The notes under the pieces are model-generated. The model was not told the DNA's origin and did not search any database. It was given only the letters and a program-made list of their open reading frames with translations. From Pseudomonadota bacterium (lineage in GTDB: Bacteria > Pseudomonadota > Gammaproteobacteria > Steroidobacterales > Steroidobacteraceae), in the NCBI GenBank assembly GCA_021817875.1, contig JAKAFQ010000271.1, positions 1-6,152 of the forward strand: a DNA stretch of 6,152 nt, in the 5' to 3' direction. Both the position numbers and the translations under genes were made by a program. Positions 1 to 5,966 of this stretch are shown piece after piece. Every line of letters begins with the position of its first letter. The first letter of the stretch is position 1.

Positions 1-1088
1 GCGGCGCGCTGCGGCTTCTGCACCAGGTAGGTCTCCTCGTTGGAGCAGCGCGAGGAGGTGATGCCGCCCACCGAGTCGCGGCCGTACTGCGTCTGGATGC
101 GGCGGATCTCGCTGGCCGCATGGCCGATCGCCTCCTCCCAGGACACCACGCGCCACTCGTCCTGGATGCTCTTGCGCAGCATCGGTTTGAGCTGCCGCTC
201 CGGATGCAGGGCATAGCCGTAGGCGAACCGCCCCTTGACGCAGGCATGCCCGTGGTTGGCATCCCCCTCGCGGTTCGGCACCATGCGCACCACTTCCGTC
301 GCCGCGCCGCTGCCGCGGACCTCCGCCTTGAAGCTGCAGCCGACGCCGCAGTACGCGCAGGTGGTGCTGACCGTGCGCTCGGGCTGACCGCAGCGCAGGA
401 GGGATTTCTCGCTCAGCGCCGGGGTCGGACAGGCCTCCACGCAGGCGCCGCAGGACACGCACTCGGACTCGAGGAACGGCTGGTCCTGGCTCGCCGCGAT
501 CTTCGAGTCGAAGCCGCGGCCCTGGACCGTGAGGGCGAAGGTGCCCTGGATGTCCTCGCAGGCGCGCACGCAGCGCGAGCAGACGATGCAGTACTGCGGA
601 TCGAACACGAAATAGGGATTGCTGGCGTCGGCCGCCGCGGACCTGCGCCGCCCCTCGGGCTCATATGTCGTACGCTCGAGACCAACCCTGCGGGCAACGC
701 TCTCGAGCTCGCTGTGCCGGCTCGCCGCCGAGGCGGCCCAATCGGGCGAGAGGTCCGACAGATACAGATCGAGCACACCGCGGCGCAGCTCATCGAGCTT
801 CTCCGAGCCGGTGCGGACCTTCATGCCCGCGGCCACGGTGGTGGTGCAGGAGGCCGGATAGCCCTTGCGCCCTTCGATCTCGACCAGACACATCCGGCAG
901 GAACCGAAGGCCTTCAGGGTGTCGGTGGCGCAGAGTTTGGGCACCTGCACCCCGGCGAGCGCGGCGGCCCGCATGACCGAGGTGCCCTCGGGCACGGTCA
1001 CGCTCGTGCCGTCGATCTCGACGGTGACCGGCGCGCCCGCATCGGCGGGCAGCGCGGTGCCGCAATCGCGGTAGTCAATGGCGAACAT
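1..1088 (-). CDS. fdsA: NAD-dependent formate dehydrogenase, alpha (molybdopterin) subunit, N-terminal part
   Basis: Catalytic subunit of the cytoplasmic FdsABG-type complex, which oxidises formate to CO2 at a bis-MGD cofactor and passes electrons to the beta subunit. The gene runs off the left edge, leaving 362 complete codons of a family usually over 900 residues. Domains seen in order: a NuoG-like [2Fe-2S] domain with C53, C64, C67 and C81; a segment at 100-160 where a His-Cys3 cluster is expected but no Cys exists; a double [4Fe-4S] ferredoxin domain with C167/C170/C173/C177 and C210/C213/C216/C220; and the start of the molybdopterin oxidoreductase domain with its own [4Fe-4S] ligands C244, C247, C251 and C283, followed by conserved K285 in CVKG. 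The window ends after GITSSRCSNEETYLVQK, before the expected metal-ligating Cys/Sec, so that residue cannot be judged. The ATG at 1088 is chosen for its AGGAGG nine bases upstream. It follows fdsB after 102 bases. Mo versus W cannot be told. Confidence 0.95.
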   Translation of the reverse strand, partial: MFAIDYRDCGTALPADAGAPVTVEIDGTSVTVPEGTSVMRAAALAGVQVPKLCATDTLKAFGSCRMCLVEIEGRKGYPASCTTTVAAGMKVRTGSEKLDELRRGVLDLYLSDLSPDWAASAASRHSELESVARRVGLERTTYEPEGRRRSAAADASNPYFVFDPQYCIVCSRCVRACEDIQGTFALTVQGRGFDSKIAASQDQPFLESECVSCGACVEACPTPALSEKSLLRCGQPERTVSTTCAYCGVGCSFKAEVRGSGAATEVVRMVPNREGDANHGHACVKGRFAYGYALHPERQLKPMLRKSIQDEWRVVSWEEAIGHAASEIRRIQTQYGRDSVGGITSSRCSNEETYLVQKPQRA

Positions 1089-1097
1089 GTCAGACAG

Positions 1098-1103
1098 CCT
1101 CCT
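1098..1103 (-). promoter_or_regulatory. Ribosome binding site of fdsA
   Basis: The minus strand reads AGGAGG, a perfect Shine-Dalgarno core, nine bases before the ATG at 1088-1086. It decides the start of fdsA and is the strongest ribosome binding site in the window, suggesting fdsA is initiated independently of fdsB although both are probably on one transcript. Confidence 0.8.
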
Positions 1104-1159
1104 GGTGCGCGCGGCGCTCGCAATCCACCGGGTCCGCCTGAGCGGCCCCGATGCGCATA

Positions 1160-1174
1160 CGGCGCGGTGCGCCG
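1160..1174 (-). repeat. Small GC hairpin between fdsB and fdsA
   Basis: A perfect inverted repeat, CGGCGC-GGT-GCGCCG on the plus strand (6-bp stem, 3-base loop), lies 16 bases after the fdsB stop in the 102-base gap before fdsA. No T-run follows on the minus strand, so it is not a typical intrinsic terminator. It could affect mRNA decay or translation between the two cistrons, but in DNA this GC-rich a short stem may be chance. Confidence 0.3.
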
Positions 1175-1190
1175 CACAGATCAGTCAGGG

Positions 1191-2759
1191 TCAACGCGAT
1201 GCCCTCGCGGTGAAGTCCGCGCGGAAATGTTTCAGCGCGCTCTGCACGGGAAACGGCGCCATGCCGCCGAGACCGCACAGCGAGCCCTGCACCATCACCT
1301 CGCACAGCTGCTCGAGGCGGCGCACCGCGTCCTGCGGATCCTGGCCGGCGAGGATACGGTCGACGATTTCCACGCCGCGCGTCGAGCCGATGCGACACGG
1401 TGTGCACTTGCCGCAGGACTCGATGGCGCAGAACTCCAGCGCATAGCGGGCCATGCGGGCCATGTCCACCGTATCGTCGAACACGACGATGCCGCCGTGC
1501 CCGAGCATCGCCCCGATCCCGGCGAGCGCCTCGTAGTCGATCAGCGTGTCGAACTGGGATGCCGGCACGTAGGCCCCGAGAGGCCCGCCGACCTGCACCG
1601 CGCGGATCGGACGGCCCGAGGCCGAGCCCCCGCCATACTCGTACAGCAGCTCACGCAGGCTGAGGCCGAAGGCCCGCTCGACCAGTCCCGCGCGCCGGAT
1701 GTTCCCGGCCAGCTGGATCGGCAGCGTGCCGCGCGACCTGCCCGTGCCGTAGGCGGCATAGGATTGCGCCCCCTGGTGCACGATGGACGGTACCGTCGCC
1801 AGGGTGATCACGTTGTTGACGATCGTCGGCCGTCCGAACAACCCCCTGACGGCAGGCAGCGGCGGGCGCACGCGCACCTCGCCGCGCCGGCCCTCCAGGC
1901 TCTCGAGCATCGAGGTTTCCTCGCCGCAGATATAGGCTCCGGCGCCGAGACGCACCTCGAGATCGAAACGCTGGCCGCTGCCGAGGACATCCGCGCCCAG
2001 GTAGCCGGCCTGATAGGCGTTCGAGATGGCCCGGGTCAGCGTCCGGTGGGCGTGTGGATACTCGACGCGAAGATAGATGTAGCCGCGGGTGGCGCCGGTG
2101 GCGAGCCCCGCGAGGGTCATGCCCTCGATGAGGCTGAACGGATCGCCCTCCATCAGCATCCGATCGGCGAAGGTGCCCGAATCCCCCTCGTCGGCGTTGC
2201 AGGTCACATATTTCGGGCCGGCCGGCTGCTCGAGCACGGTCTTCCATTTGATGCCGGTCGGAAACGCCGCGCCGCCGCGCCCGCGCAGACCCGAGTCGAT
2301 GAGGGTCTGCACGATGTCCGGCGGACTCATCGACAGCGCCCGACGCAGCCCCTGGTAGCCGCCATGAGCGAGATAATCGGTGAGGCTGAGCGGGTCGATG
2401 CGCCCGACCCGAGCGAACGTGAGCCGTTGCTGGCCGGCGAACCACGGCAGGGCGTCGGCATCGCCCTGGCGCAGCCGGTGCGAGCCGCCCTCGAGCCAGC
2501 CGGCCTCGAACAGTCCGGACACATCGGAGGCACTCACCGGGCCATAGGCGACCCGGCCGGCGGCGGTGGCCACTTCGACCAGAGGCTCGAGCCAGTACGC
2601 GCCGCGCGAGCCGTTGCGCACCAGATGCACTTCGACGCCCCTGCGGGCCGCCTCGGCGCCGATGGCCCGACAGACCGCTTCGGCGCCGAGCGACAGCGCC
2701 GCCGCATCGCCGGGGACATACAGCCGCACCGGGTCCCTTGGCGCCTGCGCGTCCGTCAT
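1191..2759 (-). CDS. fdsB: NAD-dependent formate dehydrogenase, beta (FMN/NADH) subunit
   Basis: Diaphorase subunit that takes electrons from the alpha subunit and reduces NAD+ at FMN; homologous to NuoF. It has 522 residues, full length for FdsB. Residues 1-120 form the N-terminal extension typical of FdsB (LVRNGSRG at 46-53, YWLEPLVEV at 55-63). The NuoF-like core follows: glycine-rich GLRGRGGAAFPTG (157-169), CNADEGDSGTF (187-197) and GAGAYICGEETSMLES (272-287), the FMN and NADH binding elements. The C-terminal cluster domain has C449, C452 and C455 in SCGKCTPCRIG plus C495 in SLCGLGG, the four ligands of a NuoF N3-type [4Fe-4S] cluster; all are present. The start ATG overlaps the fdsG stop as ATGA (2759-2756), with GGAG at 2768-2765 five bases upstream, indicating translational coupling. 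The order G-B-A is the usual fds order. The related hydrogenase HoxF and NuoF are less likely given the fdsA partner. Confidence 0.96.
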   Translation of the reverse strand: MTDAQAPRDPVRLYVPGDAAALSLGAEAVCRAIGAEAARRGVEVHLVRNGSRGAYWLEPLVEVATAAGRVAYGPVSASDVSGLFEAGWLEGGSHRLRQGDADALPWFAGQQRLTFARVGRIDPLSLTDYLAHGGYQGLRRALSMSPPDIVQTLIDSGLRGRGGAAFPTGIKWKTVLEQPAGPKYVTCNADEGDSGTFADRMLMEGDPFSLIEGMTLAGLATGATRGYIYLRVEYPHAHRTLTRAISNAYQAGYLGADVLGSGQRFDLEVRLGAGAYICGEETSMLESLEGRRGEVRVRPPLPAVRGLFGRPTIVNNVITLATVPSIVHQGAQSYAAYGTGRSRGTLPIQLAGNIRRAGLVERAFGLSLRELLYEYGGGSASGRPIRAVQVGGPLGAYVPASQFDTLIDYEALAGIGAMLGHGGIVVFDDTVDMARMARYALEFCAIESCGKCTPCRIGSTRGVEIVDRILAGQDPQDAVRRLEQLCEVMVQGSLCGLGGMAPFPVQSALKHFRADFTARASR

Positions 2760-3244
2760 GATCGCTCCGGGGCGTCTGCCGCCTCGGCGAGCAGCGCATC
2801 GAGGCGCTCGGGCGTGACCCGGCCGTGCAGCTCGCCGTCGATCATCACGGCAGGCGAGCAGGCGCAGTTGCCGAGGCAGTACACCGGCTCGAGCGAGAAA
2901 TGACCGTCCGGAGTGCTGTGGTGAAAATCAACGCCCAGACGCCGCCGCGCATGCTCGGCGAGCGCCTCGGCCCCCATGGCCTGGCAGGACTCGGCGCGGC
3001 ACACCTGCAGCACGTGCCGGCCCGCAGGAGCGCTGCGGAAGTGGTGATAGAACGTGACGACACCGTGCACTTCGGCACGGGAGAGATTCAACCCCTCGGC
3101 CACCAGTGGGATCGCCTCGCCGGGCACGTGGCCGAGCGCCGCCTGTATCCCGTGCAGCACCTCGAGCAACGGTCCCGGACGGTCTCTGAGTTCGGCCACG
3201 ATCCGGCGTATGGCCTCACCTTGTTCCGAAGAAAGCGTCTGCAT
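2756..3244 (-). CDS. fdsG: NAD-dependent formate dehydrogenase, gamma ([2Fe-2S]) subunit
   Basis: Small NuoE-like subunit that pairs with FdsB to form the NADH-reacting module. It has 162 residues, normal for FdsG. Residues 1-70 are the helical N-terminal part (LLEVLHGIQAALGHVP, then VVTFYHHF at 62-69). The thioredoxin-like half follows with the [2Fe-2S] ligands C82 and C87 (CRAESC) and C123 and C127 (CLGNC), a C-x4-C...C-x3-C pattern as in NuoE; all four are intact. It overlaps fdsB by the four bases ATGA. The start at 3244 is the only ATG/GTG/TTG after the in-frame stop at 3311-3313, so the start is firm unless an internal codon is used. There is no good Shine-Dalgarno: only GGTG very close to the ATG and an AGG about 19 bases up, inside a hairpin. 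Translation may therefore be weak, structured or leaderless. Confidence 0.95.
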   Translation of the reverse strand: MQTLSSEQGEAIRRIVAELRDRPGPLLEVLHGIQAALGHVPGEAIPLVAEGLNLSRAEVHGVVTFYHHFRSAPAGRHVLQVCRAESCQAMGAEALAEHARRRLGVDFHHSTPDGHFSLEPVYCLGNCACSPAVMIDGELHGRVTPERLDALLAEAADAPERS

Positions 3245-3247
3245 AGC

Positions 3248-3259
3248 ACCGACAGTATA
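3248..3259 (-). promoter_or_regulatory. Possible -10 box just upstream of fdsG
   Basis: The minus strand carries TATACT at 3259-3254, a 5/6 match to TATAAT. A transcript from it would start around 3247 and leave only two to four bases before the ATG at 3244, so it would be nearly leaderless, consistent with the missing Shine-Dalgarno. No acceptable -35 lies 16-18 bases upstream (GCGAGC at the 17-base spacing), so an activator would probably be needed. Tentative. Confidence 0.25.
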
Positions 3260-3303
3260 CGACCTGCCGGGCGCCTGCTCGCGGCGGCGGCGCCCGGTGG
3301 TCG
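3260..3303. repeat. Long inverted repeat in the fghA-fdsG gap
   Basis: CCGGGCGCC (3267-3275) and GGCGCCCGG (3289-3297) are perfect 9-base complements around a 13-base centre. A second block, CGACC (3260-3264) with GGTCG (3299-3303), extends the stem by five pairs after a 2-by-1 internal loop. As RNA it would be a very stable hairpin ending 15 bases before the fdsG ATG and pairing the only AGG upstream of it. As DNA it is a dyad lying where a -35 region would sit. No T-run follows, so it is not an ordinary terminator. Operator, mRNA processing or stability element, and chance in GC-rich DNA are all possible. Confidence 0.5.
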
Positions 3304-3334
3304 CAAATGCTCAGACGATGTTCGATTTTTGGCA

Positions 3335-3400
3335 CGCAGCCGCCGCTGCGCGCCTGCCTGCAGCCGAGCCGCGGCCGGATGCGCCACGTCGCGCGGCGCA
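3335..3400. repeat. Two shorter inverted repeats after fghA
   Basis: CGCAGC-CGCC-GCTGCG (3335-3350) is a perfect 6-bp stem with a 4-base loop, and TGCGCC (3380-3385) pairs with GGCGCA (3395-3400) across nine bases. The second sits just past the fghA stop. On the minus strand neither is followed by a run of T (the first is followed by TGCCAAAAAT), so neither is a convincing intrinsic terminator. They may slow 3' decay of fghA mRNA or be compositional noise. Confidence 0.25.
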
Positions 3401-3404
3401 GGCA

Positions 3405-4265
3405 CTAACCCTTCAGCAGCCCCGCGTGATGCCGAAGGTGCTCCTCGATGAAGCTCGAGATGCAGTAATAGCCGTGATCATAACCCTCGTGACGGCGCAG
3501 CGTCAGCCTCAGCCCTGACTTGCGGCACGCCTCCTCCAACAGGTGCGGGTGCAGCTGCGCCGGCAGAAACTGGTCGGCGAGACCCTGGTCGACCAGGATC
3601 GGCGGACGGCTCGCCGCGTCGCGCACCCCGGCGGCGAGCTCGGTGGAATCATAGGCGGCCCACTGGCCCCGGTCCGGACCGAGATAGCCGCTGAAGGCCT
3701 TCTGGCCCCAGGGACATTGGCGCGGCGCGGAGATCGGCGCGAATGCCGACACCGACCGGTACCGGTCAGGATTGCGCAGCGCGATCATGAGCGCGCCGTG
3801 CCCCCCCATGGAATGCCCCAGTATGCCGGTGCGCTCCCGATCCGCCGGGAAATGCCCCTCGATGATCGAGCGCAGCTCCTGCGTGACATAGGTGTACATG
3901 CGGTAGTGGCGCGACCAGGGCTCCTGCGTCGCATCGACGTAGAACCCGGCGGCCACACCGAAGTCCCACGAGTCGCTCTCGCCCGGCAGGTTGAGCCCCC
4001 GGGGGCTGGTGTCGGACGTCACCAGCATCAGGCCGAGCTCGGCCGCCACGCGCTGCGCGCCGGCCTTGATCATGAAGGTCTCCTCGGTGCAGGTCAGGCC
4101 CGCGAGGCAGTACAGCACCGGCACGCGGCCGCTCGAGGCGCGCGGCGGCGTGAACACCGAGAACCGCATGGGACAGGCGGTGCTCGCGGCCTCGTGGCGG
4201 TAAAACCCGACCGTGCCGCCGAAGCAGCGGTGCTGACTGATGACCTCTATGGGCTGGGCAGCCAT
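3405..4265 (-). CDS. fghA: S-formylglutathione hydrolase
   Basis: Cytoplasmic esterase D/FrmB family enzyme that hydrolyses S-formylglutathione to formate and glutathione, the second step of glutathione-dependent formaldehyde detoxification. It has 286 residues; the family is about 275-285. It is an alpha/beta hydrolase with nucleophile S152 in GHSMGGHGAL, acid D231 in DQGLADQFL and base H264 in EGYDHGYY, placed by comparison with human esterase D (S149, D226, H260). Family segments YCLAGLTCTEETF (52-64) and SDTSPRG (84-90) are also clear. The start at 4265 is chosen because family similarity begins there (IEVISQHRCFGG) and an AGAGGA lies nine bases upstream. The reading frame stays open far to the right of this ATG, but only as a shadow of the efflux gene. 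Its product is the substrate of the Fds complex encoded immediately downstream, so an fghA-fdsGBA transcription unit is likely. The gene is also called frmB or yeiG in other bacteria. Confidence 0.96.
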   Translation of the reverse strand: MAAQPIEVISQHRCFGGTVGFYRHEAASTACPMRFSVFTPPRASSGRVPVLYCLAGLTCTEETFMIKAGAQRVAAELGLMLVTSDTSPRGLNLPGESDSWDFGVAAGFYVDATQEPWSRHYRMYTYVTQELRSIIEGHFPADRERTGILGHSMGGHGALMIALRNPDRYRSVSAFAPISAPRQCPWGQKAFSGYLGPDRGQWAAYDSTELAAGVRDAASRPPILVDQGLADQFLPAQLHPHLLEEACRKSGLRLTLRRHEGYDHGYYCISSFIEEHLRHHAGLLKG

Positions 4266-4274
4266 GATGATGCG

Positions 4275-4280
4275 TCCTCT
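4275..4280 (-). promoter_or_regulatory. Ribosome binding site of fghA
   Basis: The minus strand reads AGAGGA nine bases before the ATG at 4265-4263. It fixes the start inside a frame that stays open for more than 1.5 kb upstream. Confidence 0.65.
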
Positions 4281-4310
4281 GGGCGTATCGCGAGGCAGAA
4301 TGAAGAAATT

Positions 4311-4346
4311 GTCACCCTGTATACCCCGGGCCCCACCGCCAGTCAT
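4311..4346 (-). promoter_or_regulatory. Candidate sigma70-type promoter of fghA
   Basis: On the minus strand ATGACT (4346-4341, 4/6 to TTGACA) is followed after exactly 17 bases by TATACA (4323-4318, 4/6 to TATAAT). Transcription would begin near 4311, giving a leader of about 46 bases that includes the fghA ribosome binding site. It is the best-spaced pair I found in the 167-base gap between the efflux gene and fghA. The boxes are imperfect and this is a prediction only. The rest of the gap holds no gene and no clear terminator. Confidence 0.35.
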
Positions 4347-4432
4347 CGCATCGCTCGACACCCTGCGCGGCGGGCGCGATTGTGCGCCGCAGCCGGCACA
4401 GGCGCGCTCTGCAGCGAGACTGCCGCGCCCGG

Positions 4433-5941
4433 TCAACCCGCGCCGAAGCGCCTGGCCGCGGGCGCGCCAACCTGCCAGCCGCCCCCGAGCCCCTGGTAGA
4501 GCCGTACCAGGTCGAGCGATACCGCGGTGGTGGCATCGGCCAGGGCGAGCTCGGACTGTTCCTCGGTCCGTTCCGCGTCGAGCACCACGATGAAGCTCGC
4601 CACGCCGCTCTCGTAGCGCTGCCGCGCCAGCGTCAAAGCGCGGCGGCTCGCGCTCACCGCGGCCTGCAGGGACACCCGCCGGGCCTGGTCGGCGCCATAG
4701 GCCGCCATGGCATCCTCGACCTGAGTGAGCGCCCCGAGCACGGTACGCGCGTAGACGACCGCCGCTTCCCTCGCCTGCAGTCGCCTGAGGTGCACCGTCG
4801 CGCGGATCCGTCCCCCCTGGAATATGGGTAGCTCGATCACCGGGCCGAGGGAGGCGAAGTGGCTGGCCGCCTCGATCAGCTGCCCCAGTCCCTGCGACTG
4901 GTATCCGCCCGTGGCGGTGAGCGTCAGGCGCGGAAAGTAATCGGCGATCGCGACGCCGATCTGCGCCGTGGCGGCGTGCAGGTCCGCCTCCGCGGCACGG
5001 ATGTCCGGGCGGCGCCGGATCAGATCCGACGGCAGCCCGATCGGCACGAGCGGCGGCACCGGCGGCACCGGCCGCGCCTGGGCGAGCTCGTGACGCAGCG
5101 CCTCGGGCGGTTTGGCCATCAGCTCGCCCAGTTGATTGATATCGACGGTGATCGCCTGGCGGGCGAGCGGCAGCTGCGCCCGGGTCGTGTTGAGCTCCGC
5201 CGAAGCGTTCTGCACGTCCAGGTCTGACGTGAGGCCGGCGGTATACCGGTCGCGTGTCAGCTGCAGCAGGCCGCGCTCGGTGGCGAGGCTGCGCCGCAGA
5301 AGGGCGAGCCGCAGCTGTGCGCCCCGCAGACCGATGTAAGTCTGCGCGACGTTGCTCACCATCGTGAGCAGCACCTCGCGGCCGCGGTCCACGCTCGCCT
5401 GCGTGCGCGCGTTGGCCGCTTCGATCGCGCGGCGCGTCGCACCGAAAAGATCGAGCCCCCAGGATGCGCCGAGACCGAGCTGGTACTGGTTGTACGGATC
5501 GGTGATCGTGGGCGGAAGCCCCGGGAACTTGCCGCTGAACAAGAAGCCATTCGGCGTGTTGGTGCTGATGCGCTGGCGCGCCCAGGAGGCGTTCGCCGAG
5601 AAGCTCGGCCACAGCCCGCCGGCGAGCACCGCGGTCTCGGCCTGTGCCTCCTCGATGCGCAGCGCCGCCTGGCGCACGTCGAGATTCTGTTCGGCGGACT
5701 GGGTCACGAGCGAGGTGAGCAGCGGATCGTGGAAGACCGACCACCACTGCAGCGTGCGCGGCTCGCGGGCACTGACGTGCGAGCGACCCTCGTGGCCGTC
5801 GCGCCGGGCGGTCGCCGACCAATGCGCCGGCACGTCCGGCTTCGGCCGGACGAAATTCGGCCCTACGGCGCAGCTCGCGAGAAGCAGCGCGAGCGCAGCG
5901 GCCGCCAGGGGCGGGAGCGGTGTCGAAAGCGGGCGAGGCAT
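4433..5941 (-). CDS. Outer-membrane efflux lipoprotein, NodT/OprM family
   Basis: TolC-like outer-membrane channel that would dock with a periplasmic adaptor and an inner-membrane pump to export small molecules. It has 502 residues; the family is usually 450-500. Residues 1-24 are a lipoprotein signal: basic start, hydrophobic PLAAAALALLL, then lipobox LASC with lipidated C24; residue 25 is Ala, not Asp, agreeing with outer-membrane sorting. Conserved WWSVFHDPLL (66-75) and the family signature SDLIRRRPDIRAAEADL (305-321) are present. The OEP internal duplication is visible: ALRIEEAQ...LWPSFSANASW (93-120) resembles DLHAATAQ...YFPRLTLTATG (320-345), and RDRYTAGLTSDLDV (230-243) resembles RQRYESGVASFIVV (440-453). 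The ATG at 5941 has GGGA seven bases upstream and lies 25 bases after the permease stop, so both probably share an mRNA. The ABC-type partner suggests an ABC-driven rather than RND-driven pump. The substrate is unknown. Confidence 0.94.
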   Translation of the reverse strand: MPRPLSTPLPPLAAAALALLLASCAVGPNFVRPKPDVPAHWSATARRDGHEGRSHVSAREPRTLQWWSVFHDPLLTSLVTQSAEQNLDVRQAALRIEEAQAETAVLAGGLWPSFSANASWARQRISTNTPNGFLFSGKFPGLPPTITDPYNQYQLGLGASWGLDLFGATRRAIEAANARTQASVDRGREVLLTMVSNVAQTYIGLRGAQLRLALLRRSLATERGLLQLTRDRYTAGLTSDLDVQNASAELNTTRAQLPLARQAITVDINQLGELMAKPPEALRHELAQARPVPPVPPLVPIGLPSDLIRRRPDIRAAEADLHAATAQIGVAIADYFPRLTLTATGGYQSQGLGQLIEAASHFASLGPVIELPIFQGGRIRATVHLRRLQAREAAVVYARTVLGALTQVEDAMAAYGADQARRVSLQAAVSASRRALTLARQRYESGVASFIVVLDAERTEEQSELALADATTAVSLDLVRLYQGLGGGWQVGAPAARRFGAG

Positions 5942-5966
5942 GCGGGATTCCCTATGGCGGTGTCGA

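Noticed and set aside
120..2903. A 927-codon open frame on the plus strand opposite fdsA, fdsB and part of fdsG
   Set aside because: Its translation is Ala/Arg/Gly/His-rich without a recognisable domain, and the opposite strand encodes three proteins with all expected motifs. Long antisense frames are common in GC-rich coding DNA.
2756..3244. NuoE/NuoF/NuoG of respiratory complex I, or HoxEFU of a bidirectional hydrogenase, instead of formate dehydrogenase
   Set aside because: The FdsB-type N-terminal extension and the formate dehydrogenase molybdopterin segment (CAYCGVGC, CVKGRFAYGY, GGITSSRC) in the alpha subunit fit FdsABG, and fghA upstream supplies formate.
3754..3767. 14-base perfect palindrome GACCGGTACCGGTC
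   Set aside because: It lies inside fghA and encodes the ordinary family residues DRYRS; the symmetry follows from the codons, with no other sign of an operator.
4383..4400. Possible terminator hairpin after the efflux gene (TGCGCC / GGCACA around GCAGCC)
   Set aside because: The stem is six pairs with one wobble and no T-run follows on the minus strand, so it does not qualify as an intrinsic terminator.
4266..5822. Minus-strand open frame continuing upstream of the fghA ATG, apparently a large N-terminal extension or fusion
   Set aside because: It is the shifted frame of the NodT-type gene, low in complexity and Arg/Ala-rich. Family similarity and a good ribosome binding site both begin at 4265.
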